Source: Saccharopolyspora aridisoli (GTDB lineage: Bacteria > Actinomycetota > Actinomycetes > Mycobacteriales > Pseudonocardiaceae). From it: DNA of 64,000 bases. The stretch is from positions 62,001 to 126,000 of the forward strand of contig NZ_SMKV01000007.1 of assembly GCF_004348445.1 (NCBI RefSeq), given 5' to 3'. The notes under the pieces were generated by a model. That model ran no database searches, had not been told where the DNA came from, and saw only the letters and a program-made list of their open reading frames with translations. Shown in pieces: positions 46,771 to 56,701 of the stretch. A program made the position numbers and the translations under genes. Positions within the stretch are counted from its first letter, which is position 1, and each line of letters opens with the position of its first letter.

Positions 46771-48039
46771 TCAGAGGCCGAGCGCCTGGTTCACCGACTC
46801 GGTGTTCGGGGCGACGGTGGCCTTCGGGCCGAGCTGGCCTTCGACGGCGTCCAGGGTCTTGAGGCCGTCGCCGGTGATCAACAGGACCGTCTCGGCGTCC
46901 GGGTCGATCTTGCCGGCTTCGATGAGCTTCTTGGCGGTCGCCACGGTCACACCGCCGGCGGTCTCGGCGAAGATTCCCTCGGTGCGGGCCAGCAGGCGGA
47001 TGCCGGCGCGGACCTCGTCGTCGGTGACGTCCTCGATGGCACCACCGGTCTTGCGGACGATGTCGAGCACGTACGGACCGTCGGCGGGGGCGCCGATGGC
47101 CAGCGAGCGGGCGATGGTGTCCGGCTTGACCGGCTGCACCACGTCGTGGCCGTTGCGGAAGGCGGTGGAGACCGGGGAGCAGCCGGAGGCCTGCGCGCCG
47201 AAGATCTTCACCGGGCTCTCGTCGACCAGGCCGACCTGGGCGAACTCGTTGAAGCCCTTGTAGACCTTGGTCAGCTGCGAGCCGGATGCGATCGGCACCA
47301 CGATCTGCTCGGGGATGCGCCATCCGAGCTGCTCGGCGACCTCGAAGGCCAGGGTTTTGGAGCCCTCGGAGTAGTAGGGCCGGACGTTGACGTTGACGAA
47401 CGCCCAGTCCTCGTGCTCACCGGCGAGCTCGGTGGCGAGCCGGTTGACGTCGTCGTAGTTCCCGTCCACGGCCAGCAGCGAGCCGTCGTATACCGCGCTC
47501 ATCAGGATCTTGGCGCGTTCGAGGGTCTTGGGCACCAGCACGACCGAGTCCCAGCCGGCGCGGGCAGCGGCGGCGGCCACCGCGTTGGCGAGGTTGCCGG
47601 TCGACGGGCAGGCCAGCACCTTGAACCCGAACTCGCGGGCGGCGGCCAGCGCGACGGCGACGACGCGGTCCTTGAAGGAGTGCGTGGGGTTGCCGGTGTC
47701 GTCCTTGATCCAGATCTTCTTCACGCCGAGGGCCTTGGCGAGGTTGTCCGCCTGGATCAAGCGGGTACAGCCGGGCTCGGTGTTCGGGATCTGGTCGACG
47801 TTGCTGGGAACCGGCAGGAACTGCTTGTAGCGCCAGATCGAACGCGGGCCGGACTCGATGTCCTCGCGGCGGATCTTGCCGAATTCGTAGGCGACCTCGA
47901 GCGGCGAGAAGTCTTCGAGGGAGACGAATTCGGGGGCCAGCGGCTGCCGGTGCCCCTCTTCCTTGGACACCAGTTCGACGGCGTTGCCGAGATCGAACTT
48001 CTTGCCAGCGGTCGTGTTGGCGGGGGCAGCAGCAGTCAT
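46771..48039 (-). CDS. thrC: Threonine synthase
   Basis: 422 residues, PLP fold type II. The PLP lysine is in DDTGNPTHSFKDR; the phosphate-binding loop is in CPSTGNLANAVAAAAARAG. It converts O-phosphohomoserine to threonine, the branch competing with methionine synthesis. ATG 48039 has GAGGAGAGG at a good distance; an upstream in-frame start at 48060 lies inside the riboswitch closing stem and was rejected. A class I SAM riboswitch occupies the leader. Confidence 0.95.
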   Translation of the reverse strand: MTAAAPANTTAGKKFDLGNAVELVSKEEGHRQPLAPEFVSLEDFSPLEVAYEFGKIRREDIESGPRSIWRYKQFLPVPSNVDQIPNTEPGCTRLIQADNLAKALGVKKIWIKDDTGNPTHSFKDRVVAVALAAAREFGFKVLACPSTGNLANAVAAAAARAGWDSVVLVPKTLERAKILMSAVYDGSLLAVDGNYDDVNRLATELAGEHEDWAFVNVNVRPYYSEGSKTLAFEVAEQLGWRIPEQIVVPIASGSQLTKVYKGFNEFAQVGLVDESPVKIFGAQASGCSPVSTAFRNGHDVVQPVKPDTIARSLAIGAPADGPYVLDIVRKTGGAIEDVTDDEVRAGIRLLARTEGIFAETAGGVTVATAKKLIEAGKIDPDAETVLLITGDGLKTLDAVEGQLGPKATVAPNTESVNQALGL

Positions 48040-48055
48040 CGCGCGAGGTCCTCTC

Positions 48056-48188
48056 CTCATCTGTCCCGCGGACGGGTCGGAATTGGCACCTGTTCCGTCC
48101 GTGACCTCGCGCCGGTTTTTTGCACGATGCAGCGGACGAGCGGTTGCCGGGGCTTCAACGGGCCGTTCCCTCTGCCCCTCTGGATGAG
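48056..48188 (-). promoter_or_regulatory. SAM-I (S-box) riboswitch in the thrC leader
   Basis: Minus strand. Conserved blocks in order: P1 5' strand CTCATC, then CAGAGGGGCAGAGGGA, ACGGCCC, TGAAGCCCCGGCAACC, a variable hairpin, GGTGCCAATTCC, and P1 3' strand GATGAG. The 3' strand runs directly into the Shine-Dalgarno GAGGAGAGG, so SAM binding would mask it: control of translation start is likely. No terminator stem with a U tract follows. Confidence 0.9.
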
Positions 48189-48286
48189 CTATTCGGTTGT
48201 GAGGGCAACGTTAGTTGAACAAATGCGTTCCTGGCCAGTCGCATCCAGATGGCGAGACTGTCGCGGGCCCGTGGGACCATTCGTCC

Positions 48287-49273
48287 ATGAGCTCACCGAC
48301 CGTTGTCGCGGACCCGCTGCACTTGGTTCTCGGAGACGAAGAGCTGCTGGTGGAGCGCGCGATGTGGGCTGCGGTCGGGGCAGCTCGCGCGGCCGATCCG
48401 GAGGCCGATTTCAGCAGGGTGAAGGTGAGTGAGCTCACCCCTCCGGAGCTGGCTGAAATGCTGAGTCCCTCGCTGTTCGCAGAGGCTCGAGTGCTGGCGA
48501 TCGAATCGGCGCAGGACGCCGGGAAGGAGATCGCTGAGGCCTTGCTGCTGCACGCCAAGCAGCCGGTCGAGGGCGTGACCCTGATCGTCCTGCACAACGG
48601 TGGCGGGCGGGCCAAGCACGCCAAGGAACTTCCCAACGCGCTGAAGAAGGTCGGCGCCCGGGTCACCGAGTGCAAGAAGCTCACTAAGCCCGCCGACCGC
48701 GAGGCGTTCGTCCGCGACGAGATCCGCCGAGCAGGTGGCAAGTCCGACCCCGGCGGAGTTAGCGCGCTGATCGAGGCGGTCGGCTCGGACCTGCGGGAAT
48801 TGTCGGCTGCGGCCTCGCAGCTGGTGGCCGACACGGGCGGCAAGATCGACGCGGACGCCGTTGGTCGTTACTACCGGGGCCGCGCCGAGGTGACGGGGTT
48901 CGCCGTCGCGGAGAAGGCCGTGGTCGGTGACCGGGCTGGCGCTCTCGAAGCGCTCCGCTGGGCGATCCAGCTGGGCGTGCCGCACGTGCTCATCGCCGAC
49001 GCCCTCGCCGACTCGGTCCGCACCATCGGCCGCGTCGCGGCGGCGGGCGGGCGCAAGGATCCCTACCGCCTGGCGGGCGATCTCGGCATGCCCGCTTGGA
49101 AGGTCAAGAAGGCCCAGTCGCAATCGCGCGGCTGGACGCCGACGAGTCTGGCTGCGGCGCTGCAGGTCGTCGCCGAGGTCAACGCGGGGGTGAAGGGCAT
49201 GGCCGCCGACGCCGACTACGCCCTGGAGAAGACGGTCCTGCGCCTGGTCTCGCTGCGCAACCAGCGCAACTGA
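48287..49273 (+). CDS. holA: DNA polymerase III subunit delta
   Basis: 328 residues. The clamp-loader delta subunit opens the beta ring. LHLVLGDEELLVERA at the start, TPPELAEMLSPSLFAEARVLAIE, and the C-terminal helical collar with ADALADSVRTIGRVA fit HolA. It follows comEC in the conserved order, apart from the thrC insertion. ATG 48287 lies 6 bases after a weak GACCAT box and lacks a ribosome-binding site. Confidence 0.93.
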   Translation: MSSPTVVADPLHLVLGDEELLVERAMWAAVGAARAADPEADFSRVKVSELTPPELAEMLSPSLFAEARVLAIESAQDAGKEIAEALLLHAKQPVEGVTLIVLHNGGGRAKHAKELPNALKKVGARVTECKKLTKPADREAFVRDEIRRAGGKSDPGGVSALIEAVGSDLRELSAAASQLVADTGGKIDADAVGRYYRGRAEVTGFAVAEKAVVGDRAGALEALRWAIQLGVPHVLIADALADSVRTIGRVAAAGGRKDPYRLAGDLGMPAWKVKKAQSQSRGWTPTSLAAALQVVAEVNAGVKGMAADADYALEKTVLRLVSLRNQRN

Positions 49274-49850
49274 TCACGCCACGCCGAGCACGACTCCGGT
49301 GAGCACCACGACCGCACCGGTCATCCGCCGCACCGGCTGCGCTTCGCCGAGCAGCCGCCAGGCCAGCAGCCCGGCGATGACGATGCTCAGCGGGGCCACC
49401 AGGCCCACCGGCGCCACCTGCATCGCGAACAGCACCAGCATGTAGGCGAGGGGAGACAGCAGCCCGACGGCGAGGAGCTACCGCCGGTGCTCGACCCAGG
49501 TCCGCGCGAGCGCACCGCGCCGTCGTGCGGCGTAGGGCGCGAGCATGGCGCTGCGGGAGAGGTGTTGGCCCAGTCGAACAACAGCGGTGACGCCAGCCCG
49601 GTCACGGTGTGCGCGTCCCACACCGTGCAGGTCGCGATCAGCGCTGCGGTGAGCAGTCCGAACCCGACCCCGGAAGGTTCGCCCCGGCGTGCGGCATCCC
49701 GTCGGACGGGCCGATCAGGAAGATTCCGGCGACCACCAGCAGACCGCCGCACACCCCGAGCACGAACCGCCCCGGACGAGCCGGGCGCGGCGAAGAAGTG
49801 CCAGTCGGCGTGCGCGGAAGCGGCCAGGACGACGGAAACGACTGCGGAGC
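49274..49850 (-). pseudogene. Decayed EamA/DMT-type transporter
   Basis: On the minus strand the pieces fall in three frames: VVSVVLAASAHADWHFF near 49840, RFVLGVCGGLLVVAGIFLIG near 49740, GVGFGLLTAALIATCTVWDAHTV near 49640, and a clean C-terminus from about 49480 (LLSPLAYMLVLFAMQVAPVG, then MTGAVVVLTGVVLGVA) ending at the stop 49274-49276. The total length is about 200 codons against ~290 for the family, so deletions as well as shifts. The stop touches the holA stop. Confidence 0.7.
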
Positions 49851-49879
49851 CCCCGTGGGCCCGGGGAGCTCAGCTCCGG

Positions 49880-50686
49880 TCAACCGCTGAGCGCGATCTT
49901 CCAGCCGAGGCTGACCACGAGTCCGACCACGACCGTCAGGAACACCCGTCTCACGAACGCTGATCCGCGACCGGCGGCGAGCGTCGCGCCCAGCACGCTG
50001 CCCGCGATGTTGCCTGCGGCCATCACCAGCCCCAGACCCCACAGGACCTTGCCGGCCGGGATGAAGAAGAACAGCGCGCCCAGGTTGGTGGCCACGTTGA
50101 CGACCTTCGCCGTCGCCGATGCTGTGACGAAGGCGAAGCCGACCAGGCTGACCAGCCAGAACACCAGGAACGAGCCGGTTCCCGGCCCGGCGATGCCGTC
50201 CCAGAACCCGATCACCGCTCCGCCGAGCAGCATCAGCCCCAGCTGGAGCCGGCGCGCGAACCGGGGAGCGTGCACCGAGCCGAGATCGGGCTTGCGCCAC
50301 GTGTAGATGCCGACCACGACCAGCGCGACCAGCACCACGACGTTGAGCACCGAGGAGGGCAGCGCATCGGCCAACGCCGCCCCGCCCAGCGATCCGACCA
50401 GCGCCACCAGCGCCATCGGCAGCGCGGCCCGCCAGTCCATCGGGGTGCGCTTGGCGTAGGTGCGGGCCGCGGCCGAGGTCCCGGCGATCGCGGCGACCTT
50501 GCTGGTGGCCAGCGAGTAGATGGCCTCGCCGCCCGGCAGCAGCACGAGCATCGCGGGCAGCTGGATGAGGCCACCGCCGCCGACGATCGCGTCCACGGCT
50601 CCGGCGAGGAACGCCGCCGCGCAGAGGAACAGCAGTCCCGCGAGGGTGAGATCGGCGAACCCGGGCCAGTTCAACGCGGTCAGCAC
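49880..50686 (-). CDS. TauE/SafE family sulfite exporter-like membrane protein
   Basis: 268 residues, about eight helices. AGAVDAIVGGGGLIQLPAML and GFWDGIAGPGTGSFLVFWLV are the two inverted family repeats. It resembles YfcA-type members; substrate unknown (sulfite, sulfoacetate or other organic anions in known members). GTG 50686. It is divergent from rpsT. Confidence 0.85.
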   Translation of the reverse strand: MLTALNWPGFADLTLAGLLFLCAAAFLAGAVDAIVGGGGLIQLPAMLVLLPGGEAIYSLATSKVAAIAGTSAAARTYAKRTPMDWRAALPMALVALVGSLGGAALADALPSSVLNVVVLVALVVVGIYTWRKPDLGSVHAPRFARRLQLGLMLLGGAVIGFWDGIAGPGTGSFLVFWLVSLVGFAFVTASATAKVVNVATNLGALFFFIPAGKVLWGLGLVMAAGNIAGSVLGATLAAGRGSAFVRRVFLTVVVGLVVSLGWKIALSG

Positions 50687-50784
50687 GAGGCATCACCGTA
50701 TGGCCTGCGCACAGCGGATTCCGAGCGGTTGTGAGCGTCCTCGCGGCACTCGGACCACCCGGCGAACGCGCAGGTGAGCCTTGT

Positions 50785-50790
50785 TAACAT
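50785..50790 (+). promoter_or_regulatory. Probable -10 box of rpsT
   Basis: TAACAT, followed by a leader of about 100 nt that contains a small ACGGC/GCCGT stem before the rpsT start. No clear -35 box. Confidence 0.35.
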
Positions 50791-50895
50791 GGACGACCGT
50801 GTCGTACGGCATTCCGCCGTGGAGGAAAACCGGTCTTCGGGCCGGGCCGATTCGAGTGCGGCACGCGATTCGACTGACGAGGAAGAGGCGCACCA

Positions 50896-51156
50896 GTGGC
50901 CAACATCAAGTCCCAGATGAAGCGGATCAAGACCAACGAGGCGAACCGCCAGCGCAACAAGGCCGTGAAGACCACGCTGAAGTCCGCCATCCGCAAGTTC
51001 CGCGCGGCCGCTGACGCCGGCGAGAAGGACAAGGCCGTCGAGCTGCAGCAGACCGCCGGTCGTCTGCTGGACAAGGCTGCGAGCAAGGGCGTCATCCACA
51101 AGAACCAGGCCGCCAACAAGAAGTCGGCGATGGCCGCCCGCGTGAACAAGATCTGA
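50896..51156 (+). CDS. rpsT: 30S ribosomal protein S20
   Basis: 86 residues. It starts [21 protein letters not shown] and ends [21 protein letters not shown], diagnostic for S20. GTG start with GAGGAAGAGG upstream. Followed by a 20-bp perfect hairpin terminator. Confidence 0.98.
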   Translation: MANIKSQMKRIKTNEANRQRNKAVKTTLKSAIRKFRAAADAGEKDKAVELQQTAGRLLDKAASKGVIHKNQAANKKSAMAARVNKI

Positions 51157-51170
51157 GTTTCCTCAGTCGA

Positions 51171-51211
51171 CGGAACGGCCCCTTCCCCGCAGCGGGGAAG
51201 GGGCCGTTCCG
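51171..51211. terminator. Bidirectional terminator between rpsT and the mannonate dehydratase-like gene
   Basis: 20-bp perfect stem (51171-51190 with 51192-51211) between convergent genes; the real loop will open to four or more bases. Confidence 0.85.
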
Positions 51212-51215
51212 CGTC

Positions 51216-52427
51216 TCACCAGTCGTGCATCGAGCCGTCGCGGCGCCGGTTCACCGGCAGGTACCGGGGCTCGTACGGGAATCGCTCCGCGGCCTCCTCG
51301 TCGACCCACACGCCGAGTCCGGGCTCGTCGCTGGGGTGCAGGTAGCCGTTGGCGAAGGTGTACCCGGAGTGGAACACCTCCGCGGTCTGCTCGGTGTGGC
51401 CCATGTACTCCTGGATGCCGAAGTTCGGCACGGCCAGGTCGACGTTGAGCGCGGCCGACAGCGAGATCGGTGACAGGTCGCCGGCGCCGTGGCAGCCGGT
51501 GCGCACGCCGTAGAGCTCGGCGAGCGAGAAGATCCGCCGCAGGTGCGTGATGCCGCCCGCGTGCGAGACCGAGGTGCGGATGTAGTCGATCAACCGCTCG
51601 GTGATCAGCTGCTGGCAGTCCCAGATCGAGTTGAACACCTCGCCGACCGCGATCGGGGTCGTGGTGTGCTCCCGGATCAGCCGGAACGCGCTCTGGTCCT
51701 CAGCCGGGGTCGGGTCTTCGATCCAGAACATGCGGTGCTCTTCGAGGTCCTTGCCGAGCCGCCCGGCCTCGATGGGGGTGAGCCGGTGGTGCACGTCGTG
51801 CAGCAGGTGGAAGTCGAAGCCGAACCGCTCCCGCACCGCGCCGAGCACCTGCGGCGCGTGCCGCAGGTAGGCCTCGGTGTCCCAGTGGCCTTCCTCCGGA
51901 ACCGCTGAGGACGCGGGCTCGTAGAACTCGCCCTTGGCCGGAACCCCGTAGGCCTTGTCCACGCCGGGCACCGACGCCTGCGCCCTGACCGCCAGGAACC
52001 CCTGGTCCAGGTGCGCGGCGACGTCGTCGAGCAGCGCGGGGACGTCCTCGCCGGTGGCGTGGCAGTAGGTCAGCACGCCGTCCCGGGCCGCGCCGCCGAG
52101 CAGCTGGTAGACGGGCATCCCGGCTACCTTGCCCTTGATGTCCCACAGCGCGATGTCGACCGCGGCGATCGCGGTCATCGTCACCGGGCCGCGCCGCCAG
52201 TAGGCGCCCTTGTACAGGTACTGCCAGGTGTCCTCGATGCGCTGGGGGTCGCGGCCGATCAGCAGCGGGCAGACGTGGTCGCGCAAGTAGGACGCCACGG
52301 CGAGCTCACGCCCGTTGAGCGTGGCGTCGCCCCAGCCGACCACGCCGTCGGCGGTGGTGAGCTTGAGCGTCACGTAGTTGCGGCCGGGAGCGGTGACGAT
52401 GACCTTGGCATCAACGATCTTGGACAA
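51216..52427 (-). CDS. Enolase-superfamily D-mannonate dehydratase-like protein (ManD/RspA type)
   Basis: 403 residues. ManD signatures: [23 protein letters not shown] near the start, [44 protein letters not shown], and [14 protein letters not shown] for the metal ligands; [10 protein letters not shown] carries the catalytic His. Members dehydrate D-mannonate or D-gluconate, some very slowly. TTG 52427 has AGAGAGGA upstream. Divergent from a GntR regulator with a dyad operator between them. Confidence 0.88.
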   Translation of the reverse strand: MSKIVDAKVIVTAPGRNYVTLKLTTADGVVGWGDATLNGRELAVASYLRDHVCPLLIGRDPQRIEDTWQYLYKGAYWRRGPVTMTAIAAVDIALWDIKGKVAGMPVYQLLGGAARDGVLTYCHATGEDVPALLDDVAAHLDQGFLAVRAQASVPGVDKAYGVPAKGEFYEPASSAVPEEGHWDTEAYLRHAPQVLGAVRERFGFDFHLLHDVHHRLTPIEAGRLGKDLEEHRMFWIEDPTPAEDQSAFRLIREHTTTPIAVGEVFNSIWDCQQLITERLIDYIRTSVSHAGGITHLRRIFSLAELYGVRTGCHGAGDLSPISLSAALNVDLAVPNFGIQEYMGHTEQTAEVFHSGYTFANGYLHPSDEPGLGVWVDEEAAERFPYEPRYLPVNRRRDGSMHDW

Positions 52428-52550
52428 CTCGGTCCTCTCTGCGATCGGCTAGTTCTGTTCGGTGCGGGGCCAGTCGGCGCATTCCTCGGCGGCTCGGCGC
52501 GGCGCAGGCCGATCAGGCTCAGCACGTGAACGGGCCGGCGATCATGAATA

Positions 52551-52574
52551 CCAGCGCTACCATACAAGCGCTGG
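52551..52574. promoter_or_regulatory. Inverted-repeat operator between the mannonate dehydratase-like gene and gntR
   Basis: Arms CCAGCGCT (52551-52558) and AGCGCTGG (52567-52574), 8-base AT-rich spacer. It lies in the 185-bp divergent region, 38 bp before the regulator start. Confidence 0.6.
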
Positions 52575-52599
52575 AATGCCACGGGTCAAGGGTGGTCGA

Positions 52600-52605
52600 T
52601 AGGGT
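52600..52605 (+). promoter_or_regulatory. -10 box of leaderless gntR promoter
   Basis: TAGGGT ending 7 bases before ATG 52613; no ribosome-binding site. Confidence 0.5.
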
Positions 52606-52612
52606 GGTGACC

Positions 52613-53326
52613 ATGGCGACAACGGCGGGCAAGGCCTCGGCTCGGGTGACGGTGCACCGCGAGATCCGGCAGCGCATCATCACCCTGCAGCTGCCGCCGG
52701 GACATCCGCTGTCGGAGAACGAGCTGGCCGGCGAGCTGGAGGTCTCCCGGACACCGGTGCGCGAGAGCCTGCTGCTGCTCGTCGAGGAAGACCTGGTCCG
52801 GGTCTTCCCGAAGCTCGGTTCGTTCGTCGCCAGGGTGGACCCGCAGCGCATCGCCGACGCCCAGTTCGTCCGCGAAGCCGTCGAGGTCGCCTCGCTGACC
52901 GACGCCGTCGAGCACCGCACCGACGAGGACGTCGAAGCCCTGCGCGACCTGCTGGAGCAGCAGCGCGCGGCCGCCGATGACGTGGGCAGGTTCTTCGAGC
53001 TCGATGAGGCCTTCCACCAGCGCCTGCTCACCGCAGGCGGTCACATCAACGCCTGGCGCACGGTCGAGCAGGCCAAGGCCCACCTCGACCGCGCCCGTCG
53101 CCTCGGCCTGCGCACGGTCAGCCCCGTGTCGGCCCTGATCGACCAGCACACCTCGATCGTTGACGGCATCGAATCCCGCGACCTCGAAGCAGCCCTCGCG
53201 GCACTCCGCGGCCACCTGCGCGCTGTGTTCGAGGACGTCGAGAGGATCCGAGCGGAGTCCCCCGGGCTCTTCGTCGACAGCACCGACGAACGCCCGGTCA
53301 GGCGGAGCGTCACCGTCCTGCGGTGA
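52613..53326 (+). CDS. GntR-family (FadR/FCD) transcriptional regulator
   Basis: 237 residues. N-terminal winged HTH with LSENELAGELEVSRTPVRESLLLLVEEDLV; C-terminal FCD helical domain with metal-ligand pattern around RFFELDEAFHQRLLTAGGH and HTSIVDGIESRDLEAALAALRGHL. It probably senses a sugar acid and controls the divergent mannonate dehydratase-like gene and itself. ATG 52613 is preferred over an upstream in-frame ATG at 52526, which lies before the operator. Confidence 0.88.
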   Translation: MATTAGKASARVTVHREIRQRIITLQLPPGHPLSENELAGELEVSRTPVRESLLLLVEEDLVRVFPKLGSFVARVDPQRIADAQFVREAVEVASLTDAVEHRTDEDVEALRDLLEQQRAAADDVGRFFELDEAFHQRLLTAGGHINAWRTVEQAKAHLDRARRLGLRTVSPVSALIDQHTSIVDGIESRDLEAALAALRGHLRAVFEDVERIRAESPGLFVDSTDERPVRRSVTVLR

Positions 53327-53405
53327 CGCTGGATGTGGTTCCTCGCCGCCGGAAATGCGGTAGTCCTGGTGCCACCGTCCATGATCGATGTCGCCCATGT
53401 CCGGA

Positions 53406-53421
53406 AGTTCTGACCAGAACT
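53406..53421. promoter_or_regulatory. Perfect 16-bp palindrome upstream of the VOC gene
   Basis: Arms AGTTCTG (53406-53412) and CAGAACT (53415-53421) with a 2-base centre, in the 205-bp gap between gntR and the VOC gene; possible operator. Confidence 0.4.
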
Positions 53422-53531
53422 GCCCGGTACCGGACGATGAGCGTGCCGGCGGTGGGCCGCATCGGAGTCGTGCAGGCAATCGATCCGCCTGGCGTTCGGT
53501 GGGCTCGGGGGTTAGCCGGTAGAAATGCGGC

Positions 53532-53912
53532 ATGGAGGTCTTGAACAGCCGGATGATCCTTCGCCCCGGTGACCACGATCGGTCGGTGCGGTTCTACCGC
53601 GACGTGCTGGGGTTGGCGGTCTGCCGCGAGTTCCCCGGTGGCACGGTGTTCTTCCTGGGGCAGGGGTATCTGGAGGTCTCAGGTCAGGGTGATCAGGGTC
53701 CGAGCCCGGACCAGGTGCTGTGGCTGCAGGTCCGGGACCTCCGCGCCACCTTCGACGAGCTCCGCGAGCAGGCCGTCACGGTCCTCGCCGAGCCCGAGCA
53801 CAAGCCCTGGGGCCTGCACGAAGGCTGGATCGCCGATCCCGACGGCTTGCGCATCGTCCTCGTCGAGGTCCCCGCCGACCACCCCATCCGCCGCGACACC
53901 CGCGGCGACTAG
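53532..53912 (+). CDS. VOC (glyoxalase/dioxygenase-fold) protein
   Basis: 126 residues, one vicinal-oxygen-chelate domain: RSVRFYRDVLGLAVCREFPGG at the start, QGYLEVSG, and GWIADPDGLRIVLVEV at the end, where a metal Glu is expected. Could be a bleomycin-resistance-like or lyase protein; function unknown. TAGAAA lies 6 bases before ATG 53532, so it is probably leaderless. Confidence 0.8.
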   Translation: MEVLNSRMILRPGDHDRSVRFYRDVLGLAVCREFPGGTVFFLGQGYLEVSGQGDQGPSPDQVLWLQVRDLRATFDELREQAVTVLAEPEHKPWGLHEGWIADPDGLRIVLVEVPADHPIRRDTRGD

Positions 53913-54246
53913 CTGTATTGCCCGGGGAGGAGAACGGGTGACACGGGGTCGGCCCGCAGCGCCTCCGCGTGGCACCGACATCAGGGCGGTCTTCGAAGAA
54001 GAGCGTCCGCGTCTCCAGGTGGATGACGGGGCTGTGCTCTGCGGGGTCGATCAGCATCACCGAGCTGAGCACGCCCGGGCAACCAGGTCTCGTGCGGGGC
54101 GACCGGGAGTTGGGCGTCGGGTAGTGGGCGTGGCGTGGGACTATGGGGTGACCCCGTGCGCGGCATCCGCCCGGGGGAGACCGGGCCGACGTCTGCCGAC
54201 GAACGCCGACAGCCGTAGGAACGCCGCCGACATCCGAGGAACCTGA
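53913..54246. other. Intergenic region before lepA, with a possible XRE/DUF5753 remnant
   Basis: No intact gene. On the minus strand (about 53970-54120) two frames give QLPVAPHETWLPG and MLIDPAEHSPVIHLETRTLF followed by FEDRPDV, which resemble the VVYLET...LFLEDPADV stretch of DUF5753 domains of Streptomyces-type XRE regulators. On the plus strand a TATGGG stretch near 54144 may serve lepA. Confidence 0.3.
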
Positions 54247-56100
<1,854 letters not shown>

Positions 56101-56132
56101 CTCTCAGTGCAATGCCGTGACTGACTGCCGGT

Positions 56133-56172
56133 GCCCCCTCGTTGACTTTCCGCCAATCGGGAAGGAGGGGGC
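56133..56172 (+). terminator. Hairpin terminator after lepA
   Basis: Arms GCCCCCTC (56133-56140) and GAGGGGGC (56165-56172), with inner CTTTCC/GGGAAG pairing. Confidence 0.65.
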
Positions 56173-56173
56173 C

Positions 56174-56401
56174 GTGTCAGCCATGGCGGAGACGACTGGT
56201 CCGCACGGCATCGTCCCCCTCGCCCGTTCACGGTGCACGACATGGAGACGATGCCCGATGACGGCCATCGGTACGAGCTCCTCGACGGGCACTCCTCGTG
56301 ACCCCCGCGCCTGGCTTCGGGAAGTGGTTCTGCCCCTTCGCCTCGGTGAGGTCCTCGTCCCGAGCGACCAGCGAGTCGGGCTGGAGCTCGGCCGTCGGTA
56401 G
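56174..56401 (+). pseudogene. Fragment of a Uma2-family (DUF820) nuclease-like gene
   Basis: One frame reads PFTVHDMETMPDDGHRYELLDG, the Uma2 N-terminus, then a stop; a second frame continues LLVTPAPGFG, and REVVLPLRLGEVLVPSDQRVGLELG appears in a third. The PD-(D/E)xK-type core that should follow is missing. At least two shifts and a truncation, so non-functional. Confidence 0.55.
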
Positions 56402-56568
56402 TCATGAGGGCTTCACGTCGCCGATCGCCAGGTGTCGTCGGATCGACTCGGCCCAATCTCATAGAAGTCCTCTATGGGATGTATCGAGCATTGGTCTGCT
56501 CTGCTGGTGATCAGGGGAAACCCGGGTGAATCATGACTCGGGTCACGGTCTTGGCTGGTGGAACGGGG

Positions 56569-56616
56569 TTGTGCGGTTCGGACCTGTGGTTAGCATTCGA
56601 TCGCAAAGGTCTTGCG
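56569..56616 (+). promoter_or_regulatory. Possible promoter and operator of the sulfatase gene
   Basis: TTGTGC (56569-56574), 16-base spacer, TAGCAT (56591-56596). The inverted repeat CGCAA/TTGCG (56602-56616) overlaps the expected start of transcription. The rest of 56402-56701 shows only a CATAGA-type dyad at 56460-56476. Confidence 0.35.
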
Positions 56617-56701
56617 GTGTTTCGGTTTCCGCCGAGCACATCGATGTTCTCCCTGGTGCGCCACCAAAAGTGGCGGGCTCGACGCTGCCTGGAGGTTGCT
56701 G

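Noticed and set aside
48115-48120. Six-A run in the thrC leader as part of a transcription terminator
   Set aside because: The run lies inside the SAM aptamer and is A-rich, not U-rich, on the transcribed minus strand.
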